64,000 nucleotides of DNA from positions 706,911 to 770,910 of the forward strand of contig MU006217.1 in NCBI GenBank assembly GCA_010093685.1, in the 5' to 3' direction. Source of the DNA: Ophiobolus disseminans (taxonomy: Eukaryota; Ascomycota; Dothideomycetes; Pleosporales; Phaeosphaeriaceae). Within the stretch, counting starts at the first letter, position 1; every line of letters begins with the position of its first letter. The translations under genes were made by a program, and so were the position numbers. The notes below the pieces were generated by a model, which did no database searches, was not told the origin of the DNA, and was given only the letters and a program-made list of their open reading frames with translations. Below are positions 10,309 to 20,443 of this stretch, piece after piece.

Positions 10309-11607
10309 TCAAGTGCGCGTATGGAAATGGCTTTCCTCTGAATTGCGCAAGCTGTGGTGCGATAGTACTCGCATTGCAAATTTTTCTGCCATATGCCTGA
10401 GTTTGAGGTCGATGTTGCGCTTCTCGAAGATACCATTAAACTCCCAACGCCAGGCTGCGACTGTCCAGACATAAGTCTTGACTTTTCGGTTACCTTTGAT
10501 GTTCGCAAGCGGCCCGTATCGTAAGATTCTCTTTCTCTGTATACTGTCTAGGTGTTCGTACTCAGCATCTTCATGGACACTTTCAGCCGAATCGACCCAT
10601 CCTGTTGCGATGTATGCCTGGATGCCCGAGGGAATCTTTCCGATACGGACATCTCCTGGTCGAATCAAATACTTAAGGTGCTTGGAGCTCAGCCGACTCG
10701 TGCTCGTAACCATAGCCTCTGTCTTTGACCTTTTGTAGTTGTTTGATCAGATTTTGATTTGGAACATCAAGCTTTGGCAGAACTTCCGGCATGAAAGGAG
10801 CGCTGTAATACATAAAAAGATACGGGGCCGCGATTTGTCCTTCAGGCTCAAAACATGGGAAGTGGTCGCCGAAACATGGAACCTCCTGTACGAATTTTTC
10901 TATCGCATCTAGCATAGCTGGACCTTCTAGCGAGAGGAATTCATATGATGGCGTTGGAGAGCGGTAAGCACCGTCACTGGTTTCGATCTTGCTGCGGCCT
11001 GAAGGTGAATCCTTTCTATACTCCTTATATATTGCAAAAGCGATTTCAGGATGTTGATCAAGGTAGTGGTCCAAGTTCCGAATTGGGTTGTGTCCTCTGC
11101 GGGTTCCTAACGGGGTTCATCTAGGCATGTAGTATCTCAAATCTGGTTGAAAACTCTGCTGGTGTAAGCGAGCACTCCAGGTTGTGTTGGCATCAATGTC
11201 CCAGCAGTCCCTTGCTTCAACCACTCATTCTCTTCTCTTAATGTTTCCAGCGGCCAGAACCTCTTGCATAGTATTGATCTCATGTGGAGTATGCACCAAT
11301 AGCAATGACTCTGAGAGTTTTTTAGTTGAAAGGCTTCTTCGCTGGGGTGCTGGGCAACGTTTCCGGTGCGGGGGTGCTTGTCGTCGTACGTACGCTGACT
11401 GAGAGCTAAGTATACTGCTCGTATCGTCCGAGTGGTATGGCTCAACGTGGGAATGAGGGGCTCGCTGAAATGTTGTAGAATCTTTTCGGTGTCCTGGTGG
11501 ATGCACAACTTGCGGTCCAGACAGGTTGGAAGACTCTTCCATATTTGCGGCTCCACGATGATCTCTCGGTAGTGCGGGTGACGAGGCTTTGGAGTTGACT
11601 CGGCCAT
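10309..11607 (-). pseudogene. Decayed fragment resembling the N-terminal region of fungal AAA ATPases (DUF7025-like)
   Basis: Three reading-frame blocks on the minus strand read as one broken protein. Block 1 (11607 to 11137, starting MAESTPKPRHPHYRE) ends at a stop. Block 2 (about 11094 to 10673) contains NPIRNLDHYLDQHPEIAFAI and IAAPYLFMYYSAPFMPEVL. Block 3 (about 10710 to 10309) continues with SSKHLKYLIRPGDVRIGKI, AYIATGWVD and WRWEFNGIFEKRNIDLKL. Passing from block 2 to block 3 needs a one-base frame shift near 10690, and no usable intron explains it. From memory of the family, a pattern of LxxYLxxNPxI..IYK, APYLFLYHHR and L.YLxxPGDVxV...AYVxxxW precedes the AAA core in many large fungal ATPases. 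No Walker A, Walker B or AAA core is visible, so the piece is truncated and frameshifted. Family assignment is moderate. Confidence 0.5.
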
Positions 11608-11889
11608 GCCACGAACGACTCGATACAATGCGCGATACGAAAGGTGTGGATCTGTATGCGCAGTAGAAATGATTCTTCGATCTCAGTCGTGTCTAGATTG
11701 CAAGGTGCTCAGCATGAGGCTGGGCCTGCTAAGGTGTGGCAGGTATCACTGTGGGGGCTGATGCCCCTGTTAATATTGACAAATGTACCACAATCCTTCG
11801 ACCCATTCACCTACATCCTCCCAAATATTTTGACACCAATATACCCATTTCCGCCTTTTAAAGATATACCAGAACGCCAAGCGCTGGCA

Positions 11890-12687
11890 ATGCAGTCGCA
11901 GAGTCAGTGGTATCTCAACCCGCAGGCTACTCCTTGTCCAAACCCAGCGGAAGAAGCGTTCAGAGAAGCGGTATCCGTCTTTCAATTAGATCCACACATT
12001 CAGTTCAAGTTTAGCTCAGTTCAGCAGCTGAAAAGCGCAAATGATCTAGAGGCGATACTGCATGAAGCCCAACTGAAATACGAACTAAAGCACCAGAAAA
12101 GTAAGGCTGAGAAATGGTTATCAAAGCTATCTGCTCGCATAAGTCATTACGGACGGGTCCTTGATGTTCTAGTCCAGCATCATCCGGAGTATGTCAATTT
12201 GGCTTGAGGAGCCATGAAATTTCTGTTCATTGTAAGCAGATTAGTCCAAGTCTTTGGATTCGGCGCTCACTTCCTTCAGGTAGTTGAGAATCATGAAAAG
12301 CAAGTCAAAACACTCGCAAAGGGTCTTACTCATATCGCGGATGTTTTGCCACACATCGAGCTCGCCAACACACTTTACCCAACAGCCCGAATGCAGCAAG
12401 CTGTGACACAGATCTACAGCAAACTCATCCAATTCTTCCTACAAGCGGAACGTTGGTATCGACAAAGTAAGGTGCGCCATGCATGGGAGTCATTGGGCCG
12501 CCCCGTAGAGCTTTACTGGGGTGACCTGATAGTAGATGTCGAAGAATGTACGATGCAAGTGGAGAACCTGGCTAATGTTGAAGCTCATGCAAAGCAACGG
12601 GACATGCATCTGGAGATCCAAGTTCTGAGCGAACGGGTGAACAGTTCCGAGGCCATGCTTCGAGAAATGCGAGGGCATTGGTCGTAG
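11890..12687 (+). pseudogene. DUF7708-type NLR N-terminal module with premature stop
   Basis: Reading frame from the ATG at 11890 (MQSQSQWYLNPQATPCPNPA) gives EEAFREAVSVFQLDPHIQFK, then WLSKLSARISHYGRVLDVLV, then HHPEYVNLA, and hits TGA at 12205-12207. The frame continues as GAMKFLFI, a clean 48-nt intron (12232-12279, GTAAGC...CTTCAG) and VVENHEKQVKTLAKGLTHIA, ending at a stop at 12685-12687. In DUF7708, the N-terminal domain of many fungal NACHT/NLR proteins, the stopped position is normally tryptophan (xxWGxxKFLxxVxxNHE), so TGA replaces TGG. Conserved PRYEEYAxL-like helices follow (LPHIELANTLYPTARMQQAV) and a C-terminal coiled coil. There is no NACHT domain downstream. I read it as an inactivated, truncated NLR N-terminal unit; the alternative is a standalone gene with a natural truncation or a sequencing error. 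Confidence 0.6.
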
Positions 12688-14190
12688 TATTCGGCCTCTT
12701 GCTGCGAGGAATGCGTCGTAACCGGAAAGAGTAGACGGGCCGTACCTAGCAGCAACAACATGATGAAGCACTCTATCCCTCAGAGGTCACGCAACGGTGG
12801 CTTCAAGTCCCAAACGCCAATGCTGCCGTGCAACGCCAAGACATGGGGTATCAAAGCTTGGTGGTGATCGCATCTGCAAACCGACGGCGCTAAAGCCGCC
12901 TACTTGCATCCCACGCAGATTTGCCCGTGAATCTCTGCGCTATCGGCCGCGCGCACCTACCCGGATTAACGTGTCGCAGCTGAGGCATTTCAGACAGACT
13001 TGCGCACGGCCATGAGGTTTCGTTTTCCTTTGCTTTCTCGAGCGCAAGACACGTCGCGGGTATGTCGGGCGCATCAGTCAGACGAGATAAGCAACGGGCG
13101 ATGACATAACTCGTGTGCATGGTGAGCAAGAACGGCTAATGAGCTTGCAGGGGTCCCTTGGTGGAGCCGAACCGTAGCGTCAGCGGCGGCTTGCAGCAGT
13201 GAGCGCGGAGACCGTGGGTGGTAGAGGCGATTGTTGCGTGAATTCGGGACATGCAAACGTGGTTGACATTGATGGAGTTGCAATTGAATGTGCACTGTGC
13301 GGGTGTTTGGTGGTATAGAATTGAATTTTGTTAAGGAAGATATGGTTAAGCAAAGAGCGTCGATCCTATCCCGTCAACGATAAAATGATGCTCCTTGCGC
13401 GATTGGCTGGGCGCCCATAGCTTCTACCTTGGGCGGGTTTAGCTCTTCTTTCTTCGCGACATTGAAAGCTCGCTCCCAGCCATCCTCGACTCCTCTCCTA
13501 TCGTAGTTTCTCGCTCTGCATCCAACAGATTCCGATACTCACCTACGACCGACCATATTAAACATCTCGAACACGCAGTAAGTACCCTCCACCTTGTGTT
13601 GCCCAGACAATCCAGAGCTTGTACCCCCATGCAAGCCTCATTGCCGGTCAAATCCGCCAGAGGCCCGAGCCCTCAAGGAAACCCAGAAATGCCTCATTAC
13701 GCAGAAAATTTCGGCGCGCCGGCGCATTTAAAAAGCGGATAAGCCGCCCGTCTGGAGAGCCTCTTCTTTCACGTTGATGCTCGAACTCGCTCTCCTGTCA
13801 ACTTTGCCCGAGTCCTTTGCTGCCGCCGCGACGTGCATCCGCCTTCGCTGACAACCTTCACCTCACGACAGCCCCGAACGACGACCTCCAAAGCTATCCA
13901 CCCCTTGGAAACCTGTCGCAATACCTATTGGACCCGATTCCGATCGCGAATGTAAGCTTCTCGCGCGTTTTCTGGCGCAATTGGATCGCGGATTGCACGT
14001 TCATCGCGTCTGCACGATCTCGACTGTTCCGCCAAAGCTTGGCCCTGGGCCTTCTCAACAACCTACTTGCGCGTGATTTTTCGGACGCACCTTTGTCTCG
14101 GAGATTGATGTTCTCGGTGTTTTGGCGCAAACTTAGTCCCACGACTGTAGCTAACCACTTTCCTTCCAGAAACACACATACATAATCACA
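12688..14190. other. Intergenic region and leader of the 62-aa membrane protein gene
   Basis: About 1.5 kb with no convincing protein gene. The last ~450 bp (from about 13740) are pyrimidine-rich and look like promoter plus 5' leader. A likely 5'-UTR intron ends at 14169: GCTAAC branch, pyrimidine tract and CTTCCAG directly before the leader of the next gene. Confidence 0.45.
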
Positions 14191-14439
14191 ATGGCCGCCG
14201 TCAACATGTCCCTCGTCGCGCGCAGCGAATACGCCGTCCACCAATTGATGAAGCGCAAGAACTGGGCCCAGCGCGAACCCGGTGTCATCGTCGTTCTCGT
14301 CATCGTCTTCCTGGTTCTCATCCTCGTCATTGCCATGTTCATCAACAAGAAGGTATGTCCTTCTCCAACCACCACCTACCACCCAATTTCATTCCGCTAA
14401 CCCTCCATATAGAAGAACGCAAAGCCAATCGCCACATAA
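14191..14439 (+). CDS. 62-aa single-pass membrane microprotein
   Basis: Exons 14191..14352 and 14413..14439, separated by a 60-nt intron (GTATGT...ATATAG), encode 62 residues. The N-terminal half (MAAVNMSLVARSEYAVHQLM, then KRKNWAQREPG) is basic and amphipathic. It is followed by one very hydrophobic helix (VIVVLVIVFLVLILVIAMFI) and a short lysine-rich tail (NKKKNAKPIAT). Positive charges on both sides of the segment leave topology open. No named family is recognised. The strong splice signals, the probable 5'-UTR intron and the second exon's coding of only eight residues plus stop all argue for a real, expressed small gene. A role as a small membrane-complex subunit is conceivable but unproven. 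Confidence 0.7.
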
Positions 14440-14655
14440 GATACCCCCAACGGAATGAAGTCGATTCCTATATGATAAAGAGAGATATGGCAGTGACGCG
14501 AGGCTGTATGCCGTCCTAGAAGAGCTGGGACATCTGTGTATAATCTGTTTGAACACCTGGAAGTTCGTAGTAATAATGAACAATCATCACGGACAAGATA
14601 AGATGCACTGCTTTTTGACCCTTGTATTGTTGGTATCTATGCTTAACCTTCTTCA

Positions 14656-14835
14656 ATGGACGCCGATGCGCCCCAAGACGACAAACATGAAGCCCTCCTC
14701 AGAAAAACCGCCCAGATGATCGTCGACCTGTTAGTATGTCAAGGCGGCGACACGCTCTTTTCAGAGCAGTCGCCGCCACCGAAAAGACACCGGGAAGCTC
14801 CAGGAAGACGTGTGGTGATGCCCTGGCATCAGTAA
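14656..14835 (+). CDS. Possible 59-aa small ORF overlapping the next gene's 3' end
   Basis: An ATG at 14656 opens a 59-codon frame whose start (MDADAPQDDKHEALLRKTAQ, then MIVDL) has the acidic, helix-forming composition of real fungal proteins, while the rest (SPPPKRHREAPGRR) is basic and less convincing. A donor-like GTATGT follows codon 26, so this may be the first exon of a spliced gene whose remainder I could not find. Its stop overlaps the stop end of the minus-strand gene ending at 14829 by seven bases. Treat as tentative. Confidence 0.25.
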   Translation: MDADAPQDDKHEALLRKTAQMIVDLLVCQGGDTLFSEQSPPPKRHREAPGRRVVMPWHQ

Positions 14836-15906
14836 CCGGCGGGAAGGCCACCAGCCAGGGCCTCTTTGGCGGCCTTTTGAAGGCCTTGGTACCGCATCTC
14901 AAGATCGTCGAAATGCTTGATTGCCTGTCTGATGGGGGACGGGACGTCGCAAACCATCGTCTTCCACTCGCGCTGGCGCCGGCAGACGCTAGCCACTAGC
15001 GCCGCCATACAGTCGAGAGCAAGAATGCAGACCTTCCTGACCCAGTCTGCATCGACGGCACCGTTGGGACGCTGTAGGCCCTGGGTGTATGGGTTGATGA
15101 GGATTGGCCATGGAAAGTTCTCAATCGTCGATGTCTGCTCGGTATTTGGAGCCGAAACGGGAGTGCCGCCGACTTCCTTACCGAGGACGTAGTACTCCAG
15201 CCAGAGGTAGTCGTAGTACTCTGCGAAAGGGCTTCGGGGCGCCTGCGCACAAGTGACGCCGTGATCGAGTTGACCTTGACGGAAAGCCAGTTCTTGGACG
15301 GTGAGGACTTCCGGGATGCCCTTCAAGGACGATGCGACCGGACAGTGAGACATGGGAGGAGCTTGGAGAGGAGAACCTTGACGGGCGAGCATGGCACGAC
15401 TTCCGCCCATGGCGAGACCTTGAGGAGTGCGCGGAGACTGGATCTTGGCGCCGACTTGACGGGGAGTGCTCATCTGCTGGGGAGAGCCGGAACCGCGGAC
15501 TGGTGTGGTCGGCATACCACGAGAAGGAGACGTGAATGGCGAGAGCAAGGTGCCTTGGGCAGCAGACGTGCGATGCGCATGCTGAGGGGTGACGTTGGTG
15601 CCCTAGTTCAAAGTAAGCAACTAATCGACGACACAGCAGCTATCTACTCACATGAGGAGTCGATGGTGAAGCACCCGGAATAGGTCCATGAGGGGACGAC
15701 ATGAGCGCCGTACGACCACCGGATTGGACGTTCTGGGACGCGGAGCGGTTGAATGAGGTGGGTGAACTGGTCGGACCCTCGACGATGGTCTGCAGAGCCT
15801 CGTATGGGTTGCGTGTGGCGAAGTTACTGGTCGTAGTACCGCTACCGCCGACGCTGACGGACTGGCCCCTCGCTCTGGTGGGTGCGCGCGAATTGGTCGA
15901 AGACAT
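14829..15906 (-). CDS. Protein of unknown function, 342 aa
   Basis: Exons are complement(14829..15602, 15652..15906), joined over a 49-nt intron (GTGAGT...AACTAG). The first ~150 residues are Ser/Thr/Pro/Arg-rich and disordered (MSSTNSRAPTRARGQSVSVG; LSPFTSPSRGMPTTPVRGSG). A folded-looking C-terminal part follows: IPEVLTVQELAFRQGQLDHG, then SPFAEYYDYLWLEYYVLGKE with many aromatics, then ADWVRKVCILALDCMAALVA and a terminal helical, coiled-coil-like stretch (SPIRQAIKHFDDLEMRYQGL). No signal peptide, transmembrane segment or catalytic motif is recognised. The ATG at 15904-15906 is the first ATG in frame. The disordered Ser/Pro-rich half suggests a regulatory or nuclear protein, but that is only a guess. 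Confidence 0.7.
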
Positions 15907-17512
15907 CGCTTGTCTGGTGCTTTGGTGACGATGCGTTGCTGCTGATGAAGGCAACTAGAATTGAAGGAATTAGAGACGGAACAAGATGCAGAGTGAGCTT
16001 TGTGGTTAGATGGCTGTTGGCTGCTGGCTGCTCTAGGGAAGGGAAGAAGAGGTGGAGCGTCAAAATGGGTCATGAAATGGAGGGCAAAATCGCGCCAAGA
16101 CCACAACATTACGTGATCAGCAAACGCGAGAGCACCTCAATGACTGTTCCCACGTTGCGAGGCAGTTTTGGGGGCAAAAACGCGCCCGGGCCAGACGCGC
16201 CTGCCGTTCCCGGATCTCCCCATGGGGTAAATGAGGATATATGGGACAGGGAAGGTGCGAGAAGGTTCAGTACCACGTGGGAGAGCACTTAGTCGGCGGA
16301 TACCGTACGAGGAACCGACAGGATTATTATTGGTATCTAGAGCCTGCATAGTCTCTGGGTGAGCACATAGTACGTTCGGTATGTTCTGAAGCGATTCGCA
16401 ATGAGTTGGGCAGCGTACTCTCTTTGACAATCAATCCTCGACTAGAGTCAGGCCCTTCCATCAACAGATTCTGTAGGATCAAGGGTCGACTACCCGGTAA
16501 GATATTCCTGGAGCAGACTATGTATGAAGCAGCGCCATTTATGTGTGTAACGACACGATCGACATCCAACCCGACGCGTTTGGAACTGGGGACAAATAGA
16601 AAAGCTGTTGAAGTGCTTATCTGACATAACATAACGGGCATTTTGAGGAAACCTTGAGAGATCTATGACGACCTCGGGAGGCAGATTTCATGAAGGTGAA
16701 AGGACTGTGGAGTTCGACAGTTCCAAATTTAGACTGAGAAGGGAGACTGATATGACTTAAAGACGCGGCCAATTTGATTGACCTGAAGTAGCTAAAGCTT
16801 AGATATTGATGTTCAAAGACGAAAGACTCCCTGCACAGATGAAGGCCTGATGACAACATGCGACAAGCTCGGAAGAGACCGAGTAGTTGACCATGAATAG
16901 CTTTGAGATACTTGCGTGTGTGCTTCCGGGCATTCGAGTGTCTATCTATAGCGCTTGCAATAATACGCTGTGGATTTCTAAGACAAAATGGAGGCGTCGA
17001 TCGACCAGTGTAGTTGCTCAGATGTGGTTGCTCGAGCCGCGGGGATAAATAGCGCACCCGTGGACACGTCAAATCGGCACGAACACGATATGCAAGGTAA
17101 CTTTTGCCGGCTCCATGGCTCGAGATGCTTGACATGACATCTCGTACACTTTAGTGACCTCTTCGCCCATCTTCCTCATGATATCGCTGCTTTGCCCTGA
17201 CCGTCGCTTCAACGCGGTGTTCTCCCCTCGCGCATCACGAGACTCGTCGGATGCGCCAATGACACACGCTCTAAATGTCTGGGCCGCGGGTCAGCGCCCG
17301 CCATGATCGCTATAAGCAGTTGGTAGCGATGTAGTTACCAATTTTCGACCGTTAAGCGCAGGATTTGGCTACACTCGGCACCAGGCAAACGCTGGACAAA
17401 ATAAAGGTCGACAATCGTCCCGCTGCCTTTTACAATCCGTATCTTGAACAAAGAAGTCTCCCCACCAAGATTCCCTGCACAGCTACCAAAAACCGATAAC
17501 GCGACCACAACC
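15907..17512. other. Intergenic region upstream of ornithine aminotransferase
   Basis: About 1.6 kb shared by two divergent genes. A minus-strand open frame at 16617-17135 begins with SSHGAGKSYLA, which mimics a P-loop but lacks the first Gly and any following NTPase motif, so it was not called. No repeats or RNA genes were recognised. Confidence 0.5.
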
Positions 17513-19043
17513 ATGGCTCCAGGCGCAATCCAGCCAGACTCTCCATCTGCGAGCAACGGCACTACACTGAAGCCAACTGCGCGCTCCTTCCACCCCACAG
17601 GCACCCCAGATCCTGCAAAGTACCATTCGGCGTCCACTTCGGAGGCAATCAGCACAGAGGCCGACTTCGCTGCACACAACTACCACCCATTGCCAATTGG
17701 TATGCAATAAATAGTCCATTGGCTCCAATGACTAACATTTGCAGTCTTCTCGCGCGCAAGCGGCACCAGCGTCTGGGACCCAGAAGGCAAACATTACCTT
17801 GACTTCCTCTCCGCATACTCTGCCGTCAACCAAGGCCACTGCCACCCCGAGCTCGTGAAGGCGTTGACTGAGCAGGCATCGCGCTTGACCCTCAGCAGCC
17901 GAGCGTTCTACAACGATGTCTTCCCACGCTTCGCCGAGTACGCGACTAAGCTCTTTGGCTTCGACGTCATCCTGCCGATGAACACGGGCGCTGAGGCAGT
18001 AGAGACTGCTGTCAAGATCGCGCGCAAATGGGGCTACAAGGTCAAGGGCATCCCACAAAACGAGGCCTTGGTCTTCTCCGTGACAGAAAATTTCCACGGA
18101 AGGACCGTACGTATGAGCGACCAAAAGACGGAACCTTTACTAACGTGGTTCCCAGTTCGCTGCAATCACCATGTCCACCGACCCCGAGTCACGCGACAAC
18201 TACGGGCCATACCTTCCCGGCATTGGCAGCATCTGCCCCTCGACCGGGAAGCCCATCCGATACAACAACGTCGACGATCTTCGAGAAGTGTTCGAGAAGC
18301 ATGGCAAGAACACTGCTGCCTTCCTGGTTGAACCCATTCAGGGTGAGGCTGGAATCGTCGTACCAGACGACAGCTACCTGAAGGAGGTTAGGGCGCTCTG
18401 TGACAAGCACAATGTTCTTCTCATCTGCGACGAGATCCAGACAGGTATCGCGCGTACCGGAAAGATGCTCTGCTACGAGTGGAGTGGTATTAAGCCCGAC
18501 CTAGTACTACTGGGCAAGGCCATATCAGGTGGCATGTATCCTGTCTCATGCGTCCTGGGCTCAAAGGAGGTCATGCTCACCATCGAGCCTGGCACACACG
18601 GTTCCACCTACGGAGGAAACCCACTTGGATCTGCTGTTGCCATTCGCGCACTCGAGCTTATCCAGGAAGAGAACATGGTCGAGCGTGCGGAGACACTGGG
18701 CAAGAAGTTCCGTGAGGGCCTAAAGAACATCAACAACCCAATGATCACCACCATCCGGGGCAAGGGTCTACTGAACGCCATAGTTATCGACGAGAGCAAA
18801 ACAAATGGTCACAGCGCGTGGGACCTTTGCATGCTCTTCAAGGAGAAGGGGTTGCTCGCAAAGCCTACTCACCAGAACATCATCCGTCTCGCACCACCGC
18901 TCGTGATTACCGAAGAAGAGATCGAAACTGCTCTTAACATTATCAAGGAGGCCATGAAGGAGCTTCCCAACCTCAAAGGCAAGAGGGAGGAGGAAGTATT
19001 GCCACCAGGCGAAAAGAACGTTCACATTGGGGTGGACAACTGA
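17513..19043 (+). CDS. CAR2: Ornithine aminotransferase
   Basis: PLP-dependent class-III aminotransferase that converts L-ornithine and 2-oxoglutarate to glutamate-5-semialdehyde and glutamate in arginine catabolism. Exons 17513..17699, 17745..18106 and 18156..19043 give 478 aa. Introns are 45 and 49 nt with GTATGC...TTGCAG and GTACGT...CCCAG boundaries; splicing restores FHGRTFAAITMSTDP. Family motifs are NTGAEAVETAVKIARKWGY, VEPIQGEAGIVVP, LLICDEIQTGIARTG (the Asp that binds the pyridine nitrogen) and LLGKAISGGMYPVSCVLG with the Schiff-base lysine. HGSTYGGNPLGSAVA completes the active site. The N-terminal ~45 residues are Ser/Pro/Thr-rich and do not look like a mitochondrial presequence, consistent with the cytosolic location known for fungal OAT. 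Confidence 0.95.
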
Positions 19044-20443
19044 TCTCTTGGTGTCATGATACCCTATAGTTCCTTTCTTCTGTATGCAAAGGGCGGTATG
19101 GATAAGAAGGATCTTTGTGTGTTACAGTCCCGTATCGCGTCGCCGAACCAGGCCTTTGCTGTGCCACAAAATCCTGCTGTCAGCGCTGACGGTCGTTGCT
19201 GCTATGATAGGCGCAGCACGTCAAAAATTGCCTCGGACTAATAAACCAAGCTCTCCAAAGGTGCCATTGTTCTTTGTGTGTCATGATGCTGTATTTAAGG
19301 TGCTTGTCGCAGTTATTTTTGCAGGTCGTGTTATCTCTACCACCAAGATTCAACTGTGAACGACCATTCATTGCATTTATACTCTACATATTGGCGCATA
19401 CACGCTCATGTGCTGGCCAACTTCTCGCTTGATTGCAGTAAAGCGTGTCGAGCTCAGCATCGTTTCTGCCGACAAGGCTAACGCAGAAATGCCGTCCTAC
19501 AAACACATGCAACATCCTCCGCGCTCCTCTCCCAGATACGTGAGAAGATACGGGAATCTGTATTACTGATCACAAATCACTCCGGCAATCGTTGATTACT
19601 TCCCTCTCAACTATTACGTATTCGAAAGAGCTTAGGGTCTGGACACCACGCGCAGGTCGTCTACCGTTCAAGCACGGAGGAGGTGAATGACTAGAGAGTC
19701 AGAGTCACGAAGACAGTCGGTGTAGTGCACCTCCAGGCAGCAGCATGCAAGATAAAGTCCTACGTGGTCGTAGTGGAAAACCAATGCAGAGCCGGTCAAG
19801 GAAGGCGAGTAAGTGGGTATCGGCTTAACGTGCGATGAAGCGATGGCCCCACTTTCCCCGATCCCAGGCGCGTTTGGTGTGCATGTCAACATGCAACACA
19901 ATGTTCGAACCGTGGAAATGGATCTCTGGTAGACAGCTGGCAGGAGTCACCAAAGTTTCGATGTCGGTTGTGATTGTGCTCGCGATGCACTCCCCGGGGT
20001 AAAATGGTCAGAGAGGTGGATTCTCCGAACTGGCAGGGATGTTCCGCGGCGCACTGTCGATGACGATCGGGCTGTCGGGGCGCAATTCGAGCCGAGGCCA
20101 AGGAAACTTCTTTGATGCTTAGCAACCCCAGGTTATGCAGCACTTTCGTCATTGATGATTGGGTGTAATTATCTCCGTCTTGACCGATTTATACGCTAAA
20201 CTTGTACGGCTCGTGTGCTGAAATCATCAGTTCTGCGCTGCTGTATATGACCTTGCCATGACCTTGACACGACTCTGCACGGTTTCTGGTGGCGTTTGTT
20301 TTCTTCCCCGGACGCATACTTGACGCTTGCTCAATTTCACGACGCAGGACGGACAAATCGTGTTTGTTGCAGCAAAACACATCCTCGGCTCTATCTACGG
20401 TCTTGCCTCTCGGCAGATCACTTGCCGGTGCTGATCTCTCGAA
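19044..20443. other. Intergenic region upstream of the ABC transporter
   Basis: About 1.4 kb with short open frames only, none with motifs or splice-supported continuation. It holds the 3' UTR of ornithine aminotransferase and the promoter and leader of the ABC transporter. No repeats recognised. Confidence 0.5.

Noticed and set aside
12205..12207. Repeat-induced point mutation as the cause of the TGA in the NLR relic
   Set aside because: Classical RIP changes CpA to TpA (TpG to TpA on the other strand) and would give TAG from TGG; TGA is not the favoured product, and the surroundings are not strongly AT-shifted.
16617..17135. A 172-codon minus-strand frame starting SSHGAGKSYLA, suggesting a NACHT P-loop
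   Set aside because: The Walker A pattern lacks the first Gly, there is no Walker B or preceding NLR domain, and the remaining translation has a random composition without introns or neighbours to support it.
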